Shown piece by piece: positions 44,876-52,961 of a stretch of DNA of 56,268 nucleotides. The stretch is from a bacterium (GTDB taxonomy: Bacteria; UBP15; UBA6099). The position numbers and the translations under genes were made by a program. The notes under the pieces were generated by a model. That model ran no database searches and had not been told where the DNA came from. It saw only the letters and a program-made list of their open reading frames with translations. Position 1 is the first letter of the stretch, and each line of letters opens with the position of its first letter. Location: the NCBI GenBank assembly GCA_029564595.1, contig JAKQPS010000076.1, positions 1-56,268 on the forward strand, given 5' to 3'.

Positions 44876-46067
44876 TCACTTTTGCGTATATCCTGGTGGA
44901 ATCCAGCGAGGAGTGCCCTAAAATGTCCGAGATGGTTTCAAAGGGGACATCGCTTTCCATTAACTGGCAAGCCAGAGTATGCCGCAGAGAATGCAGGCCG
45001 CCATGTCCTTTCGGCGGAAGAGGTATCCCGGCACGCCTTCTGTAAGTAGTGATAATGTTGTGAAAAGCGACGGCTTTGACAAAAGGCTCATACGGGGCAA
45101 GAGCACGGAGAAAAACTTCGCGGTGTGCCGTAACGGGCCGCCCGTTGCGCAGATAATCAATCAAGGCTTCCCCGATCTCTTCGGTCAATGGTAGCGACAA
45201 AATCCTCCCTGTCTTGGTTTGGGGACATACGATTTTTGATTCTTTCCAGTTTATGTGGTCAAGTCTCAGAGCGCGAATATCACAACCTCGCATTCCCAAT
45301 CTGCATGCGAACAATAAAATCGCATAATCTCGTTTGCCCATGGGGGAGCTTCTATCAACTGCGAGCAAAAGCCGATTAATATCTTCTGGGTTCCATACCA
45401 CCGGAAGACGTGAATCTTTGGGTATATAAATATGCGGCACGTATGTCGAATAATCTCTATCCACGATTCCCTGAATCCACAGATGGCGCAAAAATCGTCC
45501 GCAGATGCAGGCAAGGGTTTTTCTCGTCCGGGGAGAATAATCCGGCCGCGCGAACAAGAATTCGGAAATCAAGTCAGGGCGAAATTCTTTCCACTTTTCG
45601 ATGTTTTTGCTGTAAAGATAATGAAGAAACAATGTCAGGTACGCACGCTCATTGTACATCGAAACGTGACGTAGTGTTTTGCGCCTTATCCGAAGATATT
45701 CTTTCGCGGGCTCAGAAAGGGGGCCAGACAACGAACGCGCATATGATCCGCTTGGTCTCTGTCGCCAGTAACCCCAAGCATCGAACTCCTCTAAATACCG
45801 CATGGCAGTTCGTACTTTCTGTTGCGAAGTTTTCAAGGAGGAAATCTTCACGTCGCACGGGATGCCCATCTTTGTAATGTATTGTTCCGCAAGTTCTTTC
45901 GAATAATGCCGAACTCCTTTCTCTTCGGAATATTTTTGAAATCTCCTCATTGTCCTTGCGTATGCCAGTACGCACCTCCTTGTATACCCGGTTTCCTCCA
46001 TGTGACAGACCACATCTTTCACCAATCTTTCTAATGAATTCTTGCTGTCTTCTTTTCTCTCCTTCAT
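44820..46067 (-). CDS. ritA: RIT tyrosine recombinase, first gene
   Basis: 415 residues, the longest of the trio. Core-binding domain around LTLFLHYLYSKNIEKW, catalytic Arg in CRLGMRGCDIRAL, Lys in PQTKTGRILSLPL, HSLRHTLACQ, His in ILGHSSLDSTR and Tyr in RIYAKVNVDEL. It is the promoter-proximal gene; the ~70 bases to 46,136 and the right end repeats probably carry the operator/promoter, which would couple transposition-site binding to expression. All catalytic residues are intact. Confidence 0.9.
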   Translation of the reverse strand: MKERKEDSKNSLERLVKDVVCHMEETGYTRRCVLAYARTMRRFQKYSEEKGVRHYSKELAEQYITKMGIPCDVKISSLKTSQQKVRTAMRYLEEFDAWGYWRQRPSGSYARSLSGPLSEPAKEYLRIRRKTLRHVSMYNERAYLTLFLHYLYSKNIEKWKEFRPDLISEFLFARPDYSPRTRKTLACICGRFLRHLWIQGIVDRDYSTYVPHIYIPKDSRLPVVWNPEDINRLLLAVDRSSPMGKRDYAILLFACRLGMRGCDIRALRLDHINWKESKIVCPQTKTGRILSLPLTEEIGEALIDYLRNGRPVTAHREVFLRALAPYEPFVKAVAFHNIITTYRRRAGIPLPPKGHGGLHSLRHTLACQLMESDVPFETISDILGHSSLDSTRIYAKVNVDELRSAALDPEEVPYA

Positions 46068-46322
46068 TTCTGAAGCCTCCTATTGATTTATTTCGGCGAC
46101 ACTTTTGCTCGCCGTTGAGGCTTCATTGTCAGATAATTATGTTGAGACGATCAACTTCTGTGGTGCCCCATCCCGCAAGTGATTTTCAATTATCTTCCAT
46201 ACCCTCCTTTTTTAAATCGCTGAAAAACGTTTCTATTATTGACAATTCTGTGATGTGGCTTAAAAACCCCACCGCTGTCGGTCTAAACCGTTTGTCTTGT
46301 TGACCGCTTCGAGATGATGGCA
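46068..46322. promoter_or_regulatory. RIT right-end control region
   Basis: Non-coding. It contains the inner ATTATGTTGAG copy (46,136-46,146) 177 bp from the outer one (46,324-46,334). The left end has the same pair spaced 45 bp apart. The region must hold the recombinase promoter; exact boxes are not resolved. Confidence 0.5.
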
Positions 46323-46353
46323 ACTCAACATAATTTGCGGCTTTACATAAATC
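46323..46353 (-). repeat. Right 31-bp terminal inverted repeat of the RIT element
   Basis: Perfect reverse complement of 42,740-42,770. Confidence 0.88.
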
Positions 46354-46356
46354 GCG

Positions 46357-46376
46357 TTATGTAGAGCTCTACATAA
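46357..46376. repeat. 20-bp perfect palindrome overlapping a stop codon
   Basis: Half-site TTATGTAGAG followed directly by its reverse complement, with no loop. It starts 3 bases outside the RIT terminal repeat and spans the stop codon of the 106-residue gene. Its TTATGTA word echoes TTTATGTAA in the terminal repeat, so it could be a recombinase target or a protein-binding dyad. Confidence 0.6.
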
Positions 46377-46689
46377 TTCTGTATAAAAATTGGAGAGCCT
46401 GCACAGCCTTCCAGAATTTGTCTTTCGGCGCATCATTCATGTACAGAAGGTTGAATTTCTTTTCGCATGTTCTGTCAGGCCCGACGATTCCTTCATAGAT
46501 AACGGCATCAATATTTCCATTCGCCAGTTTTTTTGACATGATACGGCGCATGCGAGAAGTGCCAGGAAGCGAGAAATCCGCAATCACATAAAGCGATTCA
46601 TCAGGCTCATTAATTGTGATAATCGGCTTTAGATTCCGTTGCAGATTCTGAATTCTGCGCTGTGCGTTTCTCTTTTTCTTATTCGACAT
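46369..46689 (-). CDS. Unknown small basic protein of the amidoligase operon
   Basis: 106 residues, with a strongly basic N-terminus (MSNKKKRNAQRRIQNLQRNL) and an alpha/beta remainder (SLYVIADFSLPGTSRMRR, IDAVIYEGIVG). No family recognised. GGAG precedes the ATG. It overlaps the upstream gene by 11 bases, so it is in the same operon. The basic tail suggests nucleic-acid or polyanion contact, an inference only. Confidence 0.65.
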   Translation of the reverse strand: MSNKKKRNAQRRIQNLQRNLKPIITINEPDESLYVIADFSLPGTSRMRRIMSKKLANGNIDAVIYEGIVGPDRTCEKKFNLLYMNDAPKDKFWKAVQALQFLYRIM

Positions 46690-46900
46690 TCCGTTCTCCT
46701 TCTGTTTTGATGTCCGGCCCGGCGATTCCGGCTTTCTCCTTCATGTATGAAATCCAGCCTTGCCGGTTCATGCCCATGGCTTTGTGGATGTCCGCTTTTG
46801 TAAGAACACCGAGACGCTGGAACTGTCCCATCACAACGTAGCAATTCTCTTCTGTGATGAAACGCTCGATTTTTTCAATGGGGTCATCGTCCATACTCAT
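46679..46900 (-). CDS. Unknown small protein of the amidoligase operon
   Basis: 73 residues. The helical segment LGVLTKADIHKAMGMNRQGW suggests a helix-turn-helix-like domain. An internal ATG at 46,894, 7 bases after GGGAGGT, is a better-placed start than the first ATG, so the protein may be 71 residues. It overlaps the upstream gene by 4 bases. Function unknown. Confidence 0.6.
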   Translation of the reverse strand: MSMDDDPIEKIERFITEENCYVVMGQFQRLGVLTKADIHKAMGMNRQGWISYMKEKAGIAGPDIKTEGERNVE

Positions 46901-47139
46901 ACCTCCCGAGCGAGACCGCGCTCGATCAGCTCGGAAACAAGCGACCGTGTGAGTTCTTCGTCTGTGTTTCCCTTGACCGTAAGCTCGATGTTCTCCATCA
47001 TCTTCGCGTTGCGAAGCACCATGTCCACGTATTCGCGGATGGTCCGCACGTCCGAGAACATCGTGGAGCCTTTCATCTGGGTGACGATTTTCATCGGCGA
47101 ACCGCTGAATTTCTCGCCGCCCTTCAGTTCAATACGCAT
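46897..47139 (-). CDS. Unknown small protein of the amidoligase operon
   Basis: 80 residues from the ATG at 47,139, chosen because AAGGAGG lies 8 bases upstream; an earlier in-frame start (47,190) would run into the preceding gene. Sequence begins MRIELKGGEKFSGSPMKIV and ends in a helical segment (DEELTRSLVSELIERGLARE). It looks like a small alpha/beta fold; no family recognised. Confidence 0.6.
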   Translation of the reverse strand: MRIELKGGEKFSGSPMKIVTQMKGSTMFSDVRTIREYVDMVLRNAKMMENIELTVKGNTDEELTRSLVSELIERGLAREV

Positions 47140-47161
47140 TGCAACCGCCTCCTTTAGCAAT

Positions 47162-47386
47162 TTACGCCAACCCAATCGGATGTGACGCACTATGTACGCT
47201 CAGGTCGATCATTCCTTCGAGGAGATCGCCCGATTCAAAGCATCGCGGACAGACCGGTATATCGACGATCTGTCCGCCATGCTCGAGCCGGATAAATAAT
47301 CCGCCGCGCTCGAACGGCTCGCGGCAATGGCCGCATGTGAATCTGTTGTTGTAAGGGTTCTTTCCGAACTTCACTCTGATTTTCAT
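47162..47386 (-). CDS. Small Cys4 (zinc-knuckle-like) protein of the amidoligase operon
   Basis: 74 residues with CGHC (residues ~18-21) and CPRC (~46-49), giving a probable zinc-binding treble-clef or ribbon. It lies directly between the amidoligase gene and the 80-residue gene, with small gaps (13 and 22 bases). Such small metal-binding proteins often accompany modification enzymes as substrate or adaptor; which applies here is unknown. Confidence 0.65.
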   Translation of the reverse strand: MKIRVKFGKNPYNNRFTCGHCREPFERGGLFIRLEHGGQIVDIPVCPRCFESGDLLEGMIDLSVHSASHPIGLA

Positions 47387-47399
47387 CTGATGCCCTCCA

Positions 47400-48299
47400 T
47401 CACGCCGCCTGCTCCGCTTGCGGTCGTCCGTTTTTGAATGCGCTGTCTCCCTCGAGGTTTGCGAGCAGGTGCTGCCGCGCCGTTTTGAACTCGTCGCCGA
47501 TGAGCCCGAGGCCGAGCAGGAACACCCGGAAATCGTATTTGCTGTTTATTGGATTCAGGTCGCGTTTGCGGCTGCTTGCCGCGTTGCTGTTGATGGCTTT
47601 CGCGCCGAGCGCGAGACAGAACTGAATGTATGATTTTATTTTTCCGGCGTGGAGCGTCCCATTGAAATAACGGAACTCGACCGTCCCGCGATACCACACG
47701 TTGTGAAGGTTCAGTCCTCGGTAGCGGGTCGAATCGTAGTGCGTCGGGCTTTGATTCTGGTAGCCGTACCAGAGTTGATTGAGTTCGTCTTTTGACTTCG
47801 GTTTCCGCTTTTCAATTTTCTCGATGAACTCGCCGTTTACCTTTTTCGCGTAAGAGGCGAGCCGTCGTTCGTTTACGTCGAGGGCTTTTACAATGAGGTC
47901 TTCCTGTTTGTTGACGATTTTTGTGAGGTTGACGAGGGCTTTCGCGGTGAAGGCGTCCGCGTCAAGATGAACATGGACACCGCATTGGCTGCTTATGTGC
48001 GCTCCGGCGTTTCGCACCGCCCGGACCACTTCCTGAAGCTGGTCCATGTCCCCGTAAACAAGTATCGGGCTTACGATTTCAGCCCGATACTTTGCATCCA
48101 CGTTTGTGAGCGACCCGTCGGCGACCACTTTCCATTTGCGGCCGCGGTCGTCGGTGACCTCCCATGGGTCGTGGCATTGCGGCATTCCGGTGTGCAGCAC
48201 CGTGCCGCCGACCACCGATTGGATGGCCCGCGCAACCTTCTCGCGGGTCTGTCTTACCGTTTCGATCTCGATCCCGAATCTGATGTCTTTCAAATCCAT
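47400..48299 (-). CDS. Amidoligase (Amidoligase_2, glutamine-synthetase fold)
   Basis: 299 residues. N-terminal [10 protein letters not shown] (~7-16) is the acidic metal-binding strand of this family; [14 protein letters not shown] (~67-80) and [12 protein letters not shown] (~106-117) supply further ATP/metal residues; [20 protein letters not shown], split as RGLNLHN and GTVEFRYF (~195-215), matches the family C-terminal block. Amidoligases use ATP to join a carboxylate to an amine, forming peptide-like or isopeptide bonds. With the class II amidotransferase (ammonia source) and the GGCT-like enzyme in the same operon, it points to amide modification of a protein or metabolite, probably during phage or element replication. 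It is the first gene of the operon. Confidence 0.82.
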   Translation of the reverse strand: MDLKDIRFGIEIETVRQTREKVARAIQSVVGGTVLHTGMPQCHDPWEVTDDRGRKWKVVADGSLTNVDAKYRAEIVSPILVYGDMDQLQEVVRAVRNAGAHISSQCGVHVHLDADAFTAKALVNLTKIVNKQEDLIVKALDVNERRLASYAKKVNGEFIEKIEKRKPKSKDELNQLWYGYQNQSPTHYDSTRYRGLNLHNVWYRGTVEFRYFNGTLHAGKIKSYIQFCLALGAKAINSNAASSRKRDLNPINSKYDFRVFLLGLGLIGDEFKTARQHLLANLEGDSAFKNGRPQAEQAA

Positions 48300-48323
48300 G
48301 TTTTCCCGCCTCCGTTTCCGTAA

Positions 48324-48350
48324 AAAACCCTTTGTTTATCAGGGTTTTTA
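48324..48350. terminator. Leader hairpin before the amidoligase gene
   Basis: AAAAACCCT, 9-base loop, AGGGTTTTT, terminator-shaped on both strands. It lies only 25 bases upstream of the amidoligase start and just after a possible minus-strand promoter, so it could be an attenuator in the leader as well as a terminator for the phage genes to the right. Confidence 0.5.
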
Positions 48351-48361
48351 ATTCTACACAC

Positions 48362-48389
48362 ATGTTACGCCGGGGGCGGGTTAAGTCAA
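48362..48389 (-). promoter_or_regulatory. Candidate promoter for the amidoligase operon
   Basis: Minus strand TTGACT (48,384-48,389) and TAACAT (48,362-48,367) with a 16-bp spacer. This is a fair sigma-70 match; the start point would be near 48,355, just before the leader hairpin. Confidence 0.4.
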
Positions 48390-48626
48390 GCCAATTTATA
48401 AAGATAAATGTTAAAATGATGAGATAACCGTAGAATTGCAATCTTAAACGCTATTATAACCTATTATTGGCGTTTTGAGACTGAAACAAGTCGTAAACGA
48501 CAAAAACTGGAGTCGGAACAAGCGACGACCAAGTCCGGAATATGTATCAAAACAAGTACCTGCCTGAACCATAAAACTGGGCAAACTTCCTGCATTTTAT
48601 TGAATCACCGCATATAAAGTAGTATC
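48390..48626. other. Intergenic region between the amidoligase operon and the phage lysis genes
   Basis: AT-rich, no gene seen. There are short repeated words (GAAACAAG, GGAACAAGCG) but no CRISPR-like periodicity. Confidence 0.45.
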
Positions 48627-48935
48627 CTACACAGCGACACTACAATTTAGATGGTTGGAAGAAGAAAGAATAATGTTAGAACAGAATGTCATGGACGTGG
48701 AATTCTGAACCACGAGTTCCTTGAGCGAGCAGAGAAAACGCTCGGTCAGTTCCTTTCTTTCCCTGCACACCTCGTCGAGTGCGGTGCTCTGTTTCGCCAG
48801 AACGGTATCTTTGTCCGAGAGCCGTTTCTCGAATGAGCTGAGAAGCTGCGGGATCAGTCCTTTGAAAATGCCGATCAATGTCACCACCAGCGTGAGAAGG
48901 ATGCCGCCGAGCTGCACGAGAAGATTATTCTCCAT
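48627..48935 (-). CDS. Holin-like small membrane protein
   Basis: 102 residues with one N-terminal hydrophobic segment (GGILLTLVVTLIGIFKGLI, ~10-28), followed by a charged helical, coiled-coil-like stretch. The site GGAGGTGAATAATCA precedes the ATG. Size, topology and position beside an amidase/tail module suggest a holin or spanin-like lysis protein, but sequence alone does not prove pore formation. Confidence 0.6.
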   Translation of the reverse strand: MENNLLVQLGGILLTLVVTLIGIFKGLIPQLLSSFEKRLSDKDTVLAKQSTALDEVCRERKELTERFLCSLKELVVQNSTSMTFCSNIILSSSNHLNCSVAV

Positions 48936-48938
48936 TGA

Positions 48939-49421
48939 TTATTCACCTCCTTCGGAAACGGGAACCGTGTAGTCTTCGCCCCACGCGGCGGGCGGCTCCA
49001 GGACGACAATAGATTCCAGGATGCGATAGCTTTGCAAAAGCCTCGTCGGAACTCTTGTGAGGAATGCGAGAACCTCCTCGGCGGTCAGTTCCGTAATGAT
49101 CAAGTCGTGACACACGATGGTGTCGTTCCACACGGGTCCGCCGCGGTCGAGGATCATCGCGTGCGCGTAGATCGGCTTTTCGCCCGAGATCATCCTCCGC
49201 TGGAGTCCGTCCGGTTTTACGACTTTCCTCTGCGCGTTCGGGGCAAGAAGCGGGAATTGGAAACCCGGCTCCCGGAACGGGCAGAACAACCCGCCGGTCT
49301 CGCCGAATGTTTTCTCCTGACCATCCTCCGGGTCAGTCACGGCGACTTTCGGTATGCCCACCTCGTAGTCGTCTGTCGCGGCGCTGTACACCGCGCCGAA
49401 ATCTCCCTCAATCGTTCTCAT
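48939..49421 (-). CDS. Unknown phage-module protein
   Basis: 160 residues, no membrane segment or signal peptide. It is rich in Pro, Gly and acidic residues (VTDPEDGQEKTFGETGGLF) and has a mixed alpha/beta look. AAGGAG precedes the ATG. It lies 3 bases upstream of the holin-like gene and 21 bases downstream of the tail-spike gene, so it belongs to the late phage operon. A tail-fibre assembly protein is possible; not recognised. Confidence 0.65.
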   Translation of the reverse strand: MRTIEGDFGAVYSAATDDYEVGIPKVAVTDPEDGQEKTFGETGGLFCPFREPGFQFPLLAPNAQRKVVKPDGLQRRMISGEKPIYAHAMILDRGGPVWNDTIVCHDLIITELTAEEVLAFLTRVPTRLLQSYRILESIVVLEPPAAWGEDYTVPVSEGGE

Positions 49422-49442
49422 GTATAAAAACTCCTTTCCGGC

Positions 49443-52400
49443 TCAGATCACCGAGCCGTTGATGATGTTGTGCGCTATCTCGTTCGTGTTGTCCGGCGTG
49501 CCGGAGAACGGATAAGCCTTGGGCCATCCGGGTTGAACAGCTTTTGAGTTCGTGAAGATGTTTCCGATCACCACGTTCTTCTTTGCGGCCGCAGTGGTGA
49601 CCATCATGCCGAGAACGCGATTGCCGTTGACTACGCAGGACGAGCCAACGAACGTGCAGGACAGATTCACCCCGCCTGTGACATTGATGTCCCCGCACAC
49701 GAAGTTGCCGGTGACCACCGAGAGCGACGACACGCCGTCGATATGCGCGAGATTCGTGTACGCCCACGCTGTGTTGGACGAGCCGCCGTAAGAGGAATTG
49801 AGCGCGTCGGACCAGTAGATAGTGTTACCGGACACACTGGTTATCATACGCGTCTCGATGTCTTTGCTGCTCTGGAACGTTACGCAGTAGCCGGGCTGAA
49901 AGTTGTCCACGAGCCCCGCCGTGTAGAACGAGCATGACGTGCCCGTGGCGTAGAATTTCTGGCTTCCGTCGTAGGAGTAGATGTTGAACTCGTCGATGCA
50001 GGCGTTTCCCGCGATCTGCGCCCGGGGAACGATGGCGCTGATGGCTACTGACTTTTGAGTGCGGATGACATTGCCGGTCGCAGATCCCCAGAAGCCGAGC
50101 GTCAGGGTGCCTCTCACGGAATTGCCGGACGCGCGGGAGCCTTTGCCACCGACGCTCAAACCGCCGTCCTCGATGACATTGTTCGCCGCGACGCTATAGT
50201 CCCCGGCAAGCGTCATTCCGTAGCCAACAAAATTCCCGACCGCCAGCGTCTTCTCTGTTGTGCCGCTGATGACCTGCAGGTTGCCCGCGACGTAGTTGCC
50301 GTTGGCCGTGGCCGCGTTTTTCAGTTTCACGTTGCCGTGACACAGGTTGTTGTTGAAAATGACCCGGCCTTCATAGGCTGTCGCATCAATCGAACCGATG
50401 TTGTTGTTGCAGCAGATGAAGGCGACTGTGTTTGAGCCATCCACGAATATTTGTCCGGCGAAAGTGTTGCCGAGAAACAGGATGTCGCCGCCGGAGAAGG
50501 AGTACGGGCTGGTCTGGAGTTTCACGGTCGGTTTATCCACGCCCGTAAAAAGCGTGGCGGACGTGTTACCGATGATGTATGCGTTGAGAAGCCCGATATT
50601 CGTGCCGGGGTCTCGCGCCGCGTTGATGTCGAGATATCCGTTGCCGCCGCCGTCGAAGTAGTTGAAGCAGATGAACGTTTCGTAGGTGTTGTCACCAGCA
50701 GTGATACCGGATGACGGAGGTTGGCTGTAGAAGCTCTGGCCCGGTGAGCCGTCATATCCGTGTTGAAATCCTCCGTTGACGGTGCAAATGTAGAATCCAT
50801 ACATGCTGTCGTACACCATGTCCTGAATCGTTTTGCTTTCGCTGTTCGTGCCGTCGCTGAAGCTAACCGACATGCCCACGGCAATCAGACCCGCGTTTAC
50901 GACAGCGGAAGTTGCGCGGAACTGGTTGCTTCCCTGATTGATGGATGAGTAGATGACATCATCGAGTTCGTACCGGAACCCGCCGCTGCCCTGGAACCGG
51001 TTGTATTCGATGACCGTGTTGTTGTTCAGTTCGCAGTAAATTCCATGCCGCAGCCGCCGAAACACACAGTTGCGGATTTTGCCGTTCATGATTTCCTGTC
51101 CCCAAACGCCCCACTCGCCACCGATTCCTATTGTGGTCGCGGTGAAATCACTTCCGAAGTCCGTGGTCGCCGCTTCGATAAAGCAACCGTCCACATCAAG
51201 CCGGGAACCGTAATACCGGAATGGACTGATGCCGATGCTGTTTTTTGGAACCTTGATCCAGAGATTTAGAAACTTATTTCCTGGAGACGCCTGAATCATG
51301 CAGTAATCGGTGAACCCGGCTGCTGGCACCAGCGTCGGCATGACATCCGGCATGCCTTCCTCCATCGAGCCGAGCCCGTAGAGGATGGTGTTGTGCTTCA
51401 TCGTGACATGCGAACTGAGGGTATAAATGCCCGGTTTTATCCAGACAACTCCTCCGTCGTTCCCGAGCGCGTTGATGGCTGTTTGCAAATCCGAATAAGT
51501 GCCCGGCGCGCCGGAAGTGTCCATGACAACCCACGAGGCATTCGTGCCGCCAGCGCCCACGAGGTTTTTGACCCAGCCCATGGTCGCGGCATCCTGCGGG
51601 TTGTCCGGGTTGAGCAGGTTGACGATTTTGCGGTTGCCCGCGCTGTTGCCCTTTGTGAGAACCGTCGAAAGATCTGGAACGGAAGAAGACATCTTGAACC
51701 ATCGGCCCGAGCCCGACGTAGGCGTTATCACGCCATCTCCATCGTCCGTTCCGGTTCCCGTATCGTCAAAGCGATAGAGAGAGCCCTTGTCCTCCACGAG
51801 CCGCACCTGTTTGTCAGAGCGGTTCACAGCCGCGATGTCGCGGAGATTCTGGATGGACTGAACCGGCGACGCGAATTTTGCCGCCACACCAGATATGTCG
51901 CCGACCGTGGCAAATGGATTGGCTGCGTTCGCGCCAGCCGCGCCAGTTGCGGCATTGTAGAGATCAAGCGCGAGGTGATAACGCTCGGTCGCGGAACCGC
52001 CCTGCACGGAGAGAAGATCGTTGTGATTTTTTCTGTGAATTGCGGCATCAGAAAGATGCTCGCCGAGGGATGCATTGCCGTTCACGTCCGGCGATACGGG
52101 GAGCCCGCCATTGAACGACGCAGTGTGCAGACCCGAATGCGCCGAAGATACCTGTGACTGCGTGCATTGCCCTAGCAGGTTTGCGATATTGACCTGATCC
52201 GAACCGCCCGCGCCGTGCGTCGCCGCGTGAGGCGTCACAACTCCGATGCCGCCCTGAACCACGTCGATGCGGGAATCGATCTCGTCGAGAACCTCATCGA
52301 GCGTGTCCCCTGTGTAGTTCGGATTCTGGACATCTATGTCCTCATCTTTATGTCGGTGGCCGCTGCCGGGGCGGCCACCGACTCTGTTCTGGTATCCAGT

Positions 52401-52961
52401 GTCCGCGCCAGCGATCACCATACCCGTGTTTCTGATGTCGGTAAGAATGCCACCGGCTTCGATTGCGATGCCGATGTAATAGTGGTCGGGTTCGGGAGTC
52501 GGCAGCGTAGCGCCGAGGACTTTTCGCAGCGTCCAGTCGGTCTTCCACACCTTGACCGGCGTTTCCACATTGGCGGGAAGCCGATAGTCCCGGATCGCGG
52601 GGTCTTCAGCATTCGTCAGGAGTTGCTCCACAGCGTCCAGAAACCAGATACCGTTTCCGATTGGGGACGGCACCGGCGCGTTCGGCTGTTCCGATGCGGA
52701 AATATCCTCGGCCAGCTCAATCTTGAGTCCGGCGACCCAGACAGCGCCCGCGTGAATGGTAGGATTTGTAGCCAGCCCGGACAGTTTGAACCCGTCGTTC
52801 GGCGATCCGTTCCCGAGGAAATCACACACGGCCCGGCGCAGACCTGTCTTGCCAATCTTCATCGCCAGATTCAGGTCCGCGTCCATGACGGGCACACCTT
52901 CCTGCCATTCCGGCTCCGTCCAGTTTTTCGTTTCATCAAACTGATTGCGCGATACTGTCAT
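49443..52961 (-). CDS. Right-handed beta-helix tail spike or fibre protein
   Basis: 1,172 residues from the ATG at 52,961, chosen for the GGAGGTGAAGAA site and its ATGA overlap with the amidase. The N-terminus (MTVSRNQFDETKNW ... VPVMDADLN) looks like a baseplate-attachment domain; residues ~255-350 contain a collar-like region (HAATHGAGGSDQVNI). From about residue 490, starting with DLQTAINALGNDGGVVWIKPG (written here as DLQTAINALGNDGGVVW), a pectate-lyase-type parallel beta-helix runs to the end, with many short N-rich turns (GNTSATLF, ARASGNSVRG, CCNNNIGS). Such spikes bind and often degrade host surface glycans; catalytic residues cannot be identified by eye. Confidence 0.8.
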   Translation of the reverse strand: MTVSRNQFDETKNWTEPEWQEGVPVMDADLNLAMKIGKTGLRRAVCDFLGNGSPNDGFKLSGLATNPTIHAGAVWVAGLKIELAEDISASEQPNAPVPSPIGNGIWFLDAVEQLLTNAEDPAIRDYRLPANVETPVKVWKTDWTLRKVLGATLPTPEPDHYYIGIAIEAGGILTDIRNTGMVIAGADTGYQNRVGGRPGSGHRHKDEDIDVQNPNYTGDTLDEVLDEIDSRIDVVQGGIGVVTPHAATHGAGGSDQVNIANLLGQCTQSQVSSAHSGLHTASFNGGLPVSPDVNGNASLGEHLSDAAIHRKNHNDLLSVQGGSATERYHLALDLYNAATGAAGANAANPFATVGDISGVAAKFASPVQSIQNLRDIAAVNRSDKQVRLVEDKGSLYRFDDTGTGTDDGDGVITPTSGSGRWFKMSSSVPDLSTVLTKGNSAGNRKIVNLLNPDNPQDAATMGWVKNLVGAGGTNASWVVMDTSGAPGTYSDLQTAINALGNDGGVVWIKPGIYTLSSHVTMKHNTILYGLGSMEEGMPDVMPTLVPAAGFTDYCMIQASPGNKFLNLWIKVPKNSIGISPFRYYGSRLDVDGCFIEAATTDFGSDFTATTIGIGGEWGVWGQEIMNGKIRNCVFRRLRHGIYCELNNNTVIEYNRFQGSGGFRYELDDVIYSSINQGSNQFRATSAVVNAGLIAVGMSVSFSDGTNSESKTIQDMVYDSMYGFYICTVNGGFQHGYDGSPGQSFYSQPPSSGITAGDNTYETFICFNYFDGGGNGYLDINAARDPGTNIGLLNAYIIGNTSATLFTGVDKPTVKLQTSPYSFSGGDILFLGNTFAGQIFVDGSNTVAFICCNNNIGSIDATAYEGRVIFNNNLCHGNVKLKNAATANGNYVAGNLQVISGTTEKTLAVGNFVGYGMTLAGDYSVAANNVIEDGGLSVGGKGSRASGNSVRGTLTLGFWGSATGNVIRTQKSVAISAIVPRAQIAGNACIDEFNIYSYDGSQKFYATGTSCSFYTAGLVDNFQPGYCVTFQSSKDIETRMITSVSGNTIYWSDALNSSYGGSSNTAWAYTNLAHIDGVSSLSVVTGNFVCGDINVTGGVNLSCTFVGSSCVVNGNRVLGMMVTTAAAKKNVVIGNIFTNSKAVQPGWPKAYPFSGTPDNTNEIAHNIINGSVI

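Larger units (their letters stand above)
42740..46353. mobile_element. RIT element (recombinases in trio), complete
   Basis: 3,614 bp bounded by a perfect 31-bp inverted repeat (42,740-42,770 and 46,323-46,353, starting GATTTATGTAAAGCCGC and ending in ATTATGTTGAGT). Inside are three overlapping tyrosine recombinase genes on the minus strand, the defining content of RIT elements. The 11-mer ATTATGTTGAG occurs four times: within each terminal repeat and again, inverted, a little further inside each end (42,815-42,825 and 46,136-46,146), as expected for paired recombinase sites. No clear target duplication is seen. It interrupts the minus-strand amidoligase operon. Confidence 0.88.

Noticed and set aside
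42837-46067. The three recombinases as the integrase of the prophage
   Set aside because: They sit between perfect terminal repeats as a RIT element, far from the tRNA border, so the prophage integrase is expected elsewhere.
48470-48626. Possible retron or small RNA gene in the AT-rich gap
   Set aside because: Only short repeated words are present; no stable structure and no reverse transcriptase gene were seen.
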